This document shows positions 34,826-42,535 of a stretch of DNA of 64,000 bases, one piece after another. The DNA comes from Psychrosphaera ytuae. GTDB lineage: Bacteria; Pseudomonadota; Gammaproteobacteria; Enterobacterales; Alteromonadaceae. Under the pieces are notes generated by a model. It ran no database searches. It saw only the letters and a list, made by a program, of their open reading frames with translations, and was not told the DNA's origin. Numbering within the stretch: the first letter of the stretch is position 1; each line of letters starts with the position of its first letter. The DNA is taken from the NCBI RefSeq assembly GCF_017638545.1, contig NZ_CP072110.1, positions 2,170,001-2,234,000 of the forward strand. The letters run 5' to 3'. The position numbers were made by a program, and so were the translations under genes.

Positions 34826-35527
34826 TTATTTACTTTCCGATTTACGTCGAGTGAATAACAGAGCGATACCCGCAAACAACATGGCAAATACAGAAGGTTC
34901 AGAAACCTCTGTCACTGCTGTTGAAGGGTCTGTCGCACCTGTGTTGTTGACAACCTGCTCTGGTGGGTTGACTGGCGTCATGTCAATGTAAAGAGCATGA
35001 CCTACATAGTCCTTACGAGCATCTAAAAACATTCCGTTCGAGCTATCGAGTAAAACCTGGTACTTGTCATCCGAGCGATTGTAGCTGTATTTTATGACTT
35101 TTTTTGTGTTGCTTCTGCGATAAGTTTTTGTGATCGCAAGACCCGACTTATAATCCGTCGAAAAGCTTGTATAACCTAACGAATTAAATAACGGTACTGG
35201 ATCGTTCGTAGGACTAATACCAGTAAATGTTGAGCTACTGCTGTGAGTTGAGGCATTGAAACTACTCAGCAAAGTTTGAAAATCGTATACACTTGCGTAC
35301 TTAAAGCCATATAACGAGTCATTGACATCGTTAATACGATTTAAGACTGTTTCATATGATAAGTTGGTTGTGTAGGTCCAATCTAACCATCCTAAGTTAG
35401 TATTCGTATCGAGAGTTAAAAGACCATCATTTGTTGTAAACAAGTCTTCTGTAATGATACTTGCTTGCGTTGCCATACTTGAAACTACAAGTGAAGCGGC
35501 TAATGCTACCTTTGCGGTACTGCGCAT
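34826..35527 (-). CDS. PEP-CTERM-like sorted exported protein
   Basis: The 233-residue protein has a signal peptide (ending at MATQAS) and a Ser/Thr/Asp/Tyr-rich secreted region beginning IITEDLFTTNDGLLTLDTNT. It ends in a C-terminal sorting tail, SEPSVFAMLFAGIALLFTRR: a Pro motif, a hydrophobic helix and a basic cluster. This is the PEP-CTERM pattern recognised by exosortases, with Ser-Glu-Pro in place of Pro-Glu-Pro. The ATG at 35527 has GGAG six bases upstream; the frame stays open to 35620 without one. The N-terminal region resembles secreted proteins that begin with a DLGWLDL-like segment. No exosortase gene is in the window. Confidence 0.8.
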   Translation of the reverse strand: MRSTAKVALAASLVVSSMATQASIITEDLFTTNDGLLTLDTNTNLGWLDWTYTTNLSYETVLNRINDVNDSLYGFKYASVYDFQTLLSSFNASTHSSSSTFTGISPTNDPVPLFNSLGYTSFSTDYKSGLAITKTYRRSNTKKVIKYSYNRSDDKYQVLLDSSNGMFLDARKDYVGHALYIDMTPVNPPEQVVNNTGATDPSTAVTEVSEPSVFAMLFAGIALLFTRRKSESK

Positions 35528-35852
35528 AATTTCTCCATTGACTAGGGGTACAAACAATACCAAAAACGGCCCCCCTAAAACTCCATTTTTAGTAATCTTT
35601 AAGTCAAAGGAAGTGCCCATTACCTATAATGGAAAAACAGTCCTTGTTTAAATGTATTTATCTACGCAATAAATGTGCGCATTGTACCAAAATTTGGCAC
35701 TAACTTCCTAGCCATGCACGTGAAAATTAATTGATCTAGTCGCTAGGAAGAGGCAGTAGGGAAATGGAGCAAAGCTTTAACAAGACGCCTGATAGATAAC
35801 ACAAAAAAATCTGCTATACATAAAAGGTACTCCGTTTAAATGGTATTGCAGG
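35528..35852. other. Intergenic region upstream of the ethylene-receptor-like kinase
   Basis: This 325-base gap lies between divergent genes and must hold promoters for both. I see no protein-coding frame or RNA gene. Its one distinct structure is the separate inverted repeat at 35704-35750; the rest is AT-rich. Confidence 0.5.
35704..35750. repeat. Inverted repeat upstream of the ethylene-receptor-like kinase
   Basis: CTTCCTAGC (35704-35712) and its exact complement GCTAGGAAG (35742-35750) stand 29 bases apart, about 100 bases before the kinase start. It could be an operator half-site pair or a leader hairpin. There is no T-run for a terminator. Confidence 0.45.
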
Positions 35853-37043
35853 ATGTTAAACACATTATTCAAAAGCGACTTTATGCCGCATGGAATGTGT
35901 TATCTTTGGGAGCCGGGATTAGTTTGGCTACATGTTGTCTCTGATGCACTTATTTTTCTTTCTTACATAAGTATTCCGCTGACTTTAATTTATATATTAA
36001 AGCAGCGTTCTGACCTGATATTTTCAAAAATCATGGCGCTGTTTGGCGCATTTGTTTTGCTGTGTGGTTTTACCCATTTGTTATCAGTTTGGAACGTTTG
36101 GAATGGTACCTATTGGTTTAGTGGTGGAGTTAAGTCTCTTACCGCGCTTGTCTCAGTAGCAACTGCTTATATGCTTTGGAAGTTGGTTCCTTCTCTAAAA
36201 GAAATCCCCACCGTCGAAAAGTTAAAAATTGAAGTTGAGCGTCGCGAAAAAGCTGAAGCTGAACTTTCTCAAAAAGCACAAAAGCTCGCACAAGAATCAC
36301 ATCGTCTAGCCGAGTTAAACGATGAGCTCAAAGCATTTGCCTATGCCTCATCACATGATCTGAAGTCTCCTCTTCGGGGCATTAAACAGCTTGCCAGTTG
36401 GATTGAGGAAGACTTAGAAGATGAAGGAATGGAACTACCAGATGACTCTAAAGAGCACTTTGAGTTACTCAAATCTCGGATCACCCGAATGGAGAGGCTG
36501 CTTGATGACTTACTTGAATATTCAAAAGCGGGTCACGCAACCGGAGATATCTCAGAAGTAAATGTTAAATCAACCGCTGAAGATCTCTTTGAGTTATTAA
36601 ATACCAAAGGAACAGTCACGTTACACATGGATGATTCATTACCGAGCTTCGACACCGTTGAGCAACCATTTTCATTGGTATTAAGAAACTTACTGGACAA
36701 CGCAATCAAACACAGTGATAAGTCGGATGGCCATGTTTGGGTCGGTTTTAACGACCAAAATACCCACTACGAATTCAGTGTCACTGATGACGGTCCGGGC
36801 GTAAAACCAGAAGACTTTGAAAAAATCGTCAAGATATTTAGCAAGCTCAAACCCAAAGATGAAGTTGAAGGGAGTGGCATGGGGTTAGCCATTATCAACA
36901 AAATCATCAATCGAGTCGGTGGTAGGTTAAATTTTGAATGTGAGGAAGGCAAAGGCTTAACGGTGAAGTTTACCTGGCCGAAGCAAATACAGAAAAACCC
37001 AAGTCATTCTAACAACGAGGAGATAGCAGATGCCGCAATCTGA
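35853..37043 (+). CDS. Histidine kinase with ethylene-receptor-type membrane domain
   Basis: The 396-residue protein starts FMPHGMCYLWEPGLVWLHVV and has three membrane helices (about residues 22-115). These keep the spacing of the plant ETR1 ethylene-binding domain: Asp31, Tyr38, Cys71 and His75 (SDALIFLSY, LLCGFTHLL) correspond to ETR1 Asp25, Tyr32, Cys65 and His69, the last two being copper ligands. A coiled coil leads to HisKA (YASSHDLKSPLRG, His168) and a HATPase (NLLDNAIKHS, GPGVKPED, GSGMGLAI). There is no GAF domain and no receiver. It may sense ethylene or another small hydrophobic ligand. Its 3' end overlaps the next gene by 14 bases, forming an operon with two response regulators. 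Confidence 0.93.
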   Translation: MLNTLFKSDFMPHGMCYLWEPGLVWLHVVSDALIFLSYISIPLTLIYILKQRSDLIFSKIMALFGAFVLLCGFTHLLSVWNVWNGTYWFSGGVKSLTALVSVATAYMLWKLVPSLKEIPTVEKLKIEVERREKAEAELSQKAQKLAQESHRLAELNDELKAFAYASSHDLKSPLRGIKQLASWIEEDLEDEGMELPDDSKEHFELLKSRITRMERLLDDLLEYSKAGHATGDISEVNVKSTAEDLFELLNTKGTVTLHMDDSLPSFDTVEQPFSLVLRNLLDNAIKHSDKSDGHVWVGFNDQNTHYEFSVTDDGPGVKPEDFEKIVKIFSKLKPKDEVEGSGMGLAIINKIINRVGGRLNFECEEGKGLTVKFTWPKQIQKNPSHSNNEEIADAAI

Positions 37044-37461
37044 TAACTACAATGAAGTATCTATTTTGTTGGTAGAGGACGATGACATAGATGCGCAAGG
37101 CATGAAACGAGCGTTTAAAAAAATGCGAATTCTCAATCCAATGACACGGGTACAAAATGGATTTGAAGCACTAGAAGCACTGAAAAGTGACAGTGTGCCT
37201 AAACCTCGGATCGTGTTGTTAGACTTACATATGCCAAAAATGAATGGCCTTGAATTTTTGGAACATATTCGTAATGACGACTCATTGGAAGACACCGTTG
37301 TGTTTGTGTTAACAACGTCAAAATCTGAAGAGGACATGACCGCAGCTTACAAACAAAATATTGCAGGGTATATCGTCAAAACAGAATTGGATACGTCATT
37401 TCAACAGTTGGTAAATCTGCTGACATCATATTGGCGTGTTATCGAATTGCCCAAGAACTAA
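37030..37461 (+). CDS. Single-domain response regulator (Rcp1-like)
   Basis: The 143-residue protein is a lone receiver domain: acidic triad in SILLVEDDDIDAQGM, phosphoacceptor Asp65 in IVLLDLHMPKMNGLEFL, and the Lys in YIVKTELDTSF. It belongs to the CheY-like group that pairs with phytochrome-type kinases (Rcp1). Its ATG overlaps the end of the kinase gene by 14 bases, with GAGGAG seven bases upstream, so translation is coupled. It is the likely first phosphate acceptor of that kinase. With no output domain it must act by protein contact or by passing phosphate on. Confidence 0.93.
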   Translation: MPQSDNYNEVSILLVEDDDIDAQGMKRAFKKMRILNPMTRVQNGFEALEALKSDSVPKPRIVLLDLHMPKMNGLEFLEHIRNDDSLEDTVVFVLTTSKSEEDMTAAYKQNIAGYIVKTELDTSFQQLVNLLTSYWRVIELPKN

Positions 37462-37497
37462 TTGCCCTATGGAATATTGTGAGTAAAGGTTGATTAC

Positions 37498-39207
37498 ATG
37501 AAGTTATTGCTGGTGGACGACGATCAAGTCGACCGTATGTCTATTAAACGCTTACTAAAAAAGTCAAAGCTCGACGTAGACATTACGGAGGTTGAGACTG
37601 GGTTAGAGGCTCTGCGAGCCATTGAGACTGAACAAGATCATCAATATGACTTGGTACTGTTGGACTATCAATTACCTGATATGAATGGTTTTGAAGTATT
37701 AAAACGTACTTCTAATGGTTTGTTTGGAGCCACTGCCGTTATTTTTCTTACAGGACAAGAAGACGAGGAGCTTGCCAGTCGCTGTTTGGAGCATGGCGCT
37801 CAAGACTTCTTATTGAAAAAGGAAATCACACCTGCACACCTACAAAAAGCAATAACTCACTCGAGACTCAGATACGAAAACGAAAAGCAACTCGACAACA
37901 GTCGAAAGCTGATGCAAGACTTAGCAGAGCACGATCAACTTACCGGATTGCTCAACCGCTATGCTTTTGAGCAACAAATAAAAGAAACGGAAGCACTGCG
38001 AAAGCGCATTGGTTTTACCTTCGGCCTTATGCTCTTGGACTTGGATAATTTTAAGTGGATAAATGACACCTATGGCCATGACTGCGGTGATGAATTACTA
38101 AAGCGAGTTGCCGAACGACTTGAGCACGTTTGTCGAGAGCAAGACCTATTGTGCCGGTTGGGAGGAGATGAATTTGCAATTGCGTTAGTCGGTAAAGCAC
38201 GAGGTTACTCTCACAAAGTGGCACAACGTATTTTTGATTCGTTTAAATCACCCATATACGTCAACGAGTTGAGTGTTAACGTTGAGTGCAGTATTGGTAT
38301 TGCGGACTTTGAAAATGATTACATAAACCTAACCGATGCACTTAAAAAGGCTGATTTGGCGATGTATCACGCTAAATCGAGCGGAAAAAATCAATTCCAT
38401 TATTTTTCAGAAGAATTACAGCAAGCGGCAGAGCGAAGGATAAGTGTCGAAAGCGAAATTCGCCAAGCATTAACAAACAGAGAGTTTATCCCTTATTTTC
38501 AGCCTCAAATAGATACAGAGACCAAAAAGATAATTGGTGCTGAAGCATTGGTTCGCTGGCAACACTCAGAGCAAGGATTAATAGGTCCAGGGGAGTTTTT
38601 GGATATTGCCGAGGAAACCGGACAAATAAAAGAAATAGACCAACAAATTTTAGAAAAAGCCATTGCGCAAAGGGCTGAGTGGGCACAGTCTGAAGGAATA
38701 AAATCGGATTTTCGAATTGCCATTAATATTTCGGCACGGCATTTACGCGACGAGTCTTTTACAGCTCGTGTTAAATCCTTGATCAGTAAGTACCAATTGG
38801 ACCCAAGTGTAATAGAGCTGGAAATCGTCGAAAGCGAACTAGTTAATGATTTTGAAATGGCAGTTAAAGTCATTGATGAACTCAATGAACTTGGGGTGAT
38901 TTTGGCAATTGATGACTTTGGTACAGGTTATTCTTCTCTGAGTTATCTAAAACACCTTAAGGTGCACACATTAAAAGTAGATCGCTCATTTATTATCGAT
39001 GTAGCAACTAGCAATATTGACTGTAACCTGTTTAAAGGCTTAATTAACCTTGGCCAGTCAATGAAGTTACAAATTGTCGTAGAAGGCGTTGAAAATATAG
39101 AGCAATTTGAGAAGTGTGAGCTGTACCACGCAGAAATAGTGCAAGGCTTTTACTTTTCCAAGCCATTGGATGCAAAAGCCTTTAGAGAGTTTTATAGAAG
39201 TTATTGA
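37498..39207 (+). CDS. REC-GGDEF-EAL c-di-GMP regulator
   Basis: The 569-residue protein has a receiver (Asp56 in LVLLDYQLPDMNG), a GGDEF domain (residues 222-226, preceded five residues earlier by an RxxD inhibitory site, REQD) and an EAL domain (Glu349-Leu351 in GAEALVRWQH). The EAL domain keeps its metal and catalytic residues: NISARHLRD, ELEIVESEL, DDFGTGYSS, VEGVEN. Both synthesis and hydrolysis of c-di-GMP therefore look possible, with the receiver choosing between them. It follows the small response regulator by 36 bases and is the output protein of the ethylene-receptor-like kinase operon. Its stop is four bases from the convergent peptidase stop. Confidence 0.95.
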   Translation: MKLLLVDDDQVDRMSIKRLLKKSKLDVDITEVETGLEALRAIETEQDHQYDLVLLDYQLPDMNGFEVLKRTSNGLFGATAVIFLTGQEDEELASRCLEHGAQDFLLKKEITPAHLQKAITHSRLRYENEKQLDNSRKLMQDLAEHDQLTGLLNRYAFEQQIKETEALRKRIGFTFGLMLLDLDNFKWINDTYGHDCGDELLKRVAERLEHVCREQDLLCRLGGDEFAIALVGKARGYSHKVAQRIFDSFKSPIYVNELSVNVECSIGIADFENDYINLTDALKKADLAMYHAKSSGKNQFHYFSEELQQAAERRISVESEIRQALTNREFIPYFQPQIDTETKKIIGAEALVRWQHSEQGLIGPGEFLDIAEETGQIKEIDQQILEKAIAQRAEWAQSEGIKSDFRIAINISARHLRDESFTARVKSLISKYQLDPSVIELEIVESELVNDFEMAVKVIDELNELGVILAIDDFGTGYSSLSYLKHLKVHTLKVDRSFIIDVATSNIDCNLFKGLINLGQSMKLQIVVEGVENIEQFEKCELYHAEIVQGFYFSKPLDAKAFREFYRSY

Positions 39208-39211
39208 TTGC

Positions 39212-41119
39212 TTAAATGTGTTTTGTCAAAAACGCATCGAGGGCATTTAATACTTCTAGATGGTATCGCTCGCGATAGAAGTTGTGACCAGCCCCGTCTA
39301 ATTCAATGTAGGTGGCTTCCTTATCGGCTTCTTTAAGTGCGTCGAGCATGCGTTTAGATTGCTCATAAGGTACCACTTTATCTCGAGAACCATGGATCAG
39401 CAGAACCGGCTTAATCACATTTTTAGCATCATTTACCGGAGATATGGTGTCTAAATATTCTTCAGTCGCCATGCCATTTGCCATTGACCCGTGCCAGTAA
39501 GACATCACCCAGTGGTCTTCACCTACTTGTCGTTGGGTGACTTCCAGCATTCGATTTAAGTCCGAAACTCCGTTAATAGAAACAGCACACTGATAGACAT
39601 CAGGTGTTTTGCTGATCCCTGATAGAGCGGCATATCCACCGTAACTCATACCGACAATACAAGCTTTTTCTTTATTAACAATACCCTTGTTAGCAAAGTA
39701 AGTTAGAGTATCGACTAGGTCATACTGCATTCCTGTTCCCCACTGACCTCGACCTTTTAAAATATGATCGACACCAAAGCCACTTGAGCCTCTGAACTGA
39801 GGCTGGATAACCGCATAACCTTTAGACGCAAAAAACTGTGCCATCCAATTAAAGCCCATGGTGTCATGGGCACGAGGGCCACCATGAGGAAACATGATCA
39901 CGGGTAGGGCTTTGTTTGCCTTTCTAAGTGGCAAGGTCAGTAACGTTGGAATTATAGTGCCGTCCCTCGCTTCAATACTGAATTCACTGACAGGGTGAAC
40001 CAGCTCAGGATTAATCTCTTCTCTTGCTGAGCCGAGTAAGTTAATTCCGCCATTTTTGTAAAGAACAAGATCACCGGCACTTAGTTCACCGTCCATAAAC
40101 AAAATCATCTCGTTCCAGTTATCACTGAAATCTGAAATCGTAAACGTGTTGTTTGGCAGTGCTTTAGCCAAACCCGCCATTCTGGCATTGAGCTTTTGAT
40201 CAAAAAACTCATAGCTTGGTTTAAATCCACTAAATTTTACGCCGTGAACAACTTGGTCTAAACCTTTAACAAGGGCCTCTACGTCTTTTTCCGTGTGCTC
40301 AAAAATAGGGTCACTCAATGAACCATCTGCAAGAGATAACTCATACACACTGAAAGTACCTGTTTCTAGGTTTGTTGTAATCGTTAGGAGTGATTTTCGA
40401 TCTGGAGTCAGACCATCAAACGAGTATTTAGGAATGTCAGTTTTATCACTAAAAACTTCAACCCATTCATCATTTCGTCGAGCCTCGACAGTATGTAAGT
40501 CATTGTCGTTGTTAAAACGCTCTCGTGCGATAACATTTCCCTCTACGTCCAAAAAGAAGTTAATGGTGTCGCCGGTACCTTTTTGATAAAGCCTAGGCAG
40601 ACGTTTGTTAGCAAGATCCACTTTATATAGGCTGAATTGGCCTGGGTTTTTGTATGCTGTCATATAGGCAAACTGTTTATCTGGTGAGATACCAACTATG
40701 TTACCTAGCTGAGTTTGACCTTCATAAATCCCAAATCCACGGGTTAAAAGCTGATGAATGGAGTTGTCTTTGAGGTTAAATGCGTAGGCACGACCGACAT
40801 TGTAGCGGCCTCGATAACCGACCATACGCTGCTCGGACATGACTTTGAAAATCAGTCGCTCATCGTTTACAAAAGCGATACCCGTCGGTTGCACTTCAGA
40901 TACATCAATAGCACCGAGTAATTCACCCTTTTTTAAATCGATGACAACAACGACATCTTGTTCTGATTTTGTGTCGCGATAAGCGAGGCGATCACCTGAA
41001 GGCGAAATAGCCATCAAGCTTTTACTAGGTAATTTGGCGTAAGCCTGAAGTGAGTTTTGGCTTGGTTGAGCGTTGGCAGTGGCAACAAAAAGCGCCAACA
41101 CAAATAGAATAAATCTCAT
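39212..41119 (-). CDS. S9-family prolyl oligopeptidase-like peptidase
   Basis: The 635-residue protein has a signal peptide (ending at ATANAQ), a beta-propeller N-terminal half and a C-terminal alpha/beta-hydrolase peptidase domain. The nucleophile elbow is VGMSYGGYAAL (Ser492), the acid lies in GSRDKVVPYEQS, and the His is in LDGAGHNFYRE. The segment PHGGPRAHDTMGFNWMAQFFASKGYAV is characteristic of S9C/acylaminoacyl-peptidase-like secreted enzymes. It should cleave short peptides in the periplasm or outside the cell. It is a single-gene unit convergent with the c-di-GMP operon. Confidence 0.93.
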   Translation of the reverse strand: MRFILFVLALFVATANAQPSQNSLQAYAKLPSKSLMAISPSGDRLAYRDTKSEQDVVVVIDLKKGELLGAIDVSEVQPTGIAFVNDERLIFKVMSEQRMVGYRGRYNVGRAYAFNLKDNSIHQLLTRGFGIYEGQTQLGNIVGISPDKQFAYMTAYKNPGQFSLYKVDLANKRLPRLYQKGTGDTINFFLDVEGNVIARERFNNDNDLHTVEARRNDEWVEVFSDKTDIPKYSFDGLTPDRKSLLTITTNLETGTFSVYELSLADGSLSDPIFEHTEKDVEALVKGLDQVVHGVKFSGFKPSYEFFDQKLNARMAGLAKALPNNTFTISDFSDNWNEMILFMDGELSAGDLVLYKNGGINLLGSAREEINPELVHPVSEFSIEARDGTIIPTLLTLPLRKANKALPVIMFPHGGPRAHDTMGFNWMAQFFASKGYAVIQPQFRGSSGFGVDHILKGRGQWGTGMQYDLVDTLTYFANKGIVNKEKACIVGMSYGGYAALSGISKTPDVYQCAVSINGVSDLNRMLEVTQRQVGEDHWVMSYWHGSMANGMATEEYLDTISPVNDAKNVIKPVLLIHGSRDKVVPYEQSKRMLDALKEADKEATYIELDGAGHNFYRERYHLEVLNALDAFLTKHI

Positions 41120-41273
41120 AACGTTCCCTGTTTATAAATTGTCAGTAGCAAAACAAGTCTAACAGAGAAATGGTTGGAGTGTGTACAGGTATAAAGTTGG
41201 GTAAAGAACCAAAGTTAATGTTTAATGAAAATATAGGATGGTTACTGGGTTATCAGTGTTTTACTTTTACAAT

Positions 41274-42059
41274 CTAATACCTGGCTTTTGGTGAAGTTAT
41301 CACGGAGTCAAACTTACCAGCGTTATAGACTTTCTCTGCCAAAATCACTATTTCACGGTGAAATTTAGACGGTACTACTCTATAGGCTAGCGTTAACAGT
41401 GCTTTTTTCTTACTCCTATTATTTTTATGATATCTGTAAGTTGTAGAGTTTACGACAAAGCCACTCGCTTCTAGGCAACGACCAACTTCCTTTGAGGAAT
41501 ACTCACGTACATGCCCCATATGCCCTAAGCCTCTAAGCTTGGAGAATTCAATTACAGGGTCAGCAATGCTTCGCCCTGTTAAAAACCTTGCGATAGAGGG
41601 TAATGAATAAACATTTGGAGTGGTTAAAAGAAGTTTGCCACCTGGTTTTAGTACTCGATTAAGCTGACTAAGAGTAAATGGTAAATCGATTCTTAAGTGC
41701 TCAAATACTTCACTAAATATTATATATTCGAACGAATTATCAGGAAACGGTAAAGGTGACAATTCGATATTACAGGCGTGAATATTTAATTTAAACTCTT
41801 CGATAATTGGTGCAATGCGCTCTGGTTTTAAGTCTACTCCGACTACATCCAAATTATGTAACGAGAGTAGTGCCGTCATATGTCCGGGTGCAGAACCAAT
41901 TTCTAAAATAGGGCCTTTAGGGTTCAGCTTTAATAACAGTTCTAAGTCGTTTTGAAATCGCTTTTTATGATCCAAGAAGTAACCCAACTGACAGGAGTCT
42001 GTTAGGTTCACATTTTTTGATAAAAAATCTTCAATGATTTGGAAAGAGTGAAGCTCCAT
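41274..42059 (-). CDS. Class I SAM-dependent methyltransferase
   Basis: The 261-residue protein has the SAM-binding motif I (ILEIGSAPGHMTALLS), the acidic motif II residue (DVVGVDLKPERI) and the Methyltransf_11 signature FEYIIFSEVFEHLRIDLP followed by LKPGGKLLLTTPN. The fold is clear, but the substrate is not. C-terminal RFLTGRSIADP and LGHMGHVREYS resemble methyltransferases that act on glycans or lipid-linked sugars. AT content is somewhat higher than in the flanking genes, and it lies beside a tRNA gene, so recent acquisition is possible but unproven. Confidence 0.88.
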   Translation of the reverse strand: MELHSFQIIEDFLSKNVNLTDSCQLGYFLDHKKRFQNDLELLLKLNPKGPILEIGSAPGHMTALLSLHNLDVVGVDLKPERIAPIIEEFKLNIHACNIELSPLPFPDNSFEYIIFSEVFEHLRIDLPFTLSQLNRVLKPGGKLLLTTPNVYSLPSIARFLTGRSIADPVIEFSKLRGLGHMGHVREYSSKEVGRCLEASGFVVNSTTYRYHKNNRSKKKALLTLAYRVVPSKFHREIVILAEKVYNAGKFDSVITSPKARY

Positions 42060-42368
42060 TTCTATTGTCTCTTTATCTACTTTATGACTAAATTATTCAT
42101 TCTGTCGTCAAATTGCAACTCAGTGCGTCCACTTTGTTTATGTTACTTAACTAGAGTGAGTTAATCTTTTCCATTTTTCTTGGTGAATAATCCTCCGTGG
42201 TCATTCTTCTTGGAAAAATAAGCACCATGTTGTAGCTAATTTATGAATTAAATATGGGGGGTACAGGACAGGAATGTTTGTACAAACTAAAGGTTGTGCT
42301 TCGGATTTTTTATAACAAGGCAAAATATAAAAATGTTCGTGGATACTTGCTAGGAGAGTCTTTAAAAA
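42060..42368. other. Non-coding stretch between methyltransferase and tRNA
   Basis: About 310 AT-rich bases with no convincing frame, hairpin terminator or repeat. It must carry the methyltransferase promoter, but I cannot single out its -35/-10 elements. Confidence 0.4.
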
Positions 42369-42445
42369 TGGTGCCCCCACCTAGACTTGAACTAGGGACC
42401 TACCGATTATGAGTCGGGTGCTCTAACCAACTGAGCTATAGGGGC
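42369..42445 (-). tRNA. tRNA with CAU anticodon, probably tRNA-Ile2 (annotated Met by anticodon)
   Basis: A full cloverleaf of 77 bases reads on the minus strand: acceptor GCCCCTA/TGGGGGC, D-arm GCTCAGTTGGTTAGAGC, anticodon stem CCGA/TCGG with loop CTCATAA (CAT at 42411-42409), T-arm CCTAG-TTCAAGT-CTAGG, and an encoded CCA end. Acceptor pairs C4-G69 and C5-G68 and the CGACTCATAATCG anticodon arm match tRNA-Ile2, whose C34 is changed to lysidine by TilS, better than elongator tRNA-Met. The encoded CCA and good pairing make it a working gene. Confidence 0.95.
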
Positions 42446-42465
42446 ACTTATAAGAAGCGGCAAGG

Positions 42466-42494
42466 AGTATAAGCAATGTTAAATTACTTGTCAC
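42466..42494 (-). promoter_or_regulatory. Sigma-70 promoter of the tRNA gene
   Basis: On the minus strand GTGACA (42494-42489) and TATACT (42471-42466) are 17 bases apart, a near-consensus sigma-70 promoter. The predicted start falls about 14 bases before the mature tRNA 5' end, with a GC-rich discriminator (GCCGC), as in stringently controlled stable-RNA promoters. Confidence 0.75.
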
Positions 42495-42535
42495 TCCTTG
42501 TTTTTGCTTCAAGTCATTAATTGACCAATGATTAA

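Noticed and set aside
38505..38885. Minus-strand 126-codon frame inside the REC-GGDEF-EAL gene
   Set aside because: It is a shadow of a well-supported gene with intact catalytic motifs, and has no ribosome site.
41274..42445. Genomic island at the tRNA gene carrying the methyltransferase
   Set aside because: No integrase, no direct repeat of the tRNA end and no other accessory gene are visible; raised AT content alone is not enough.
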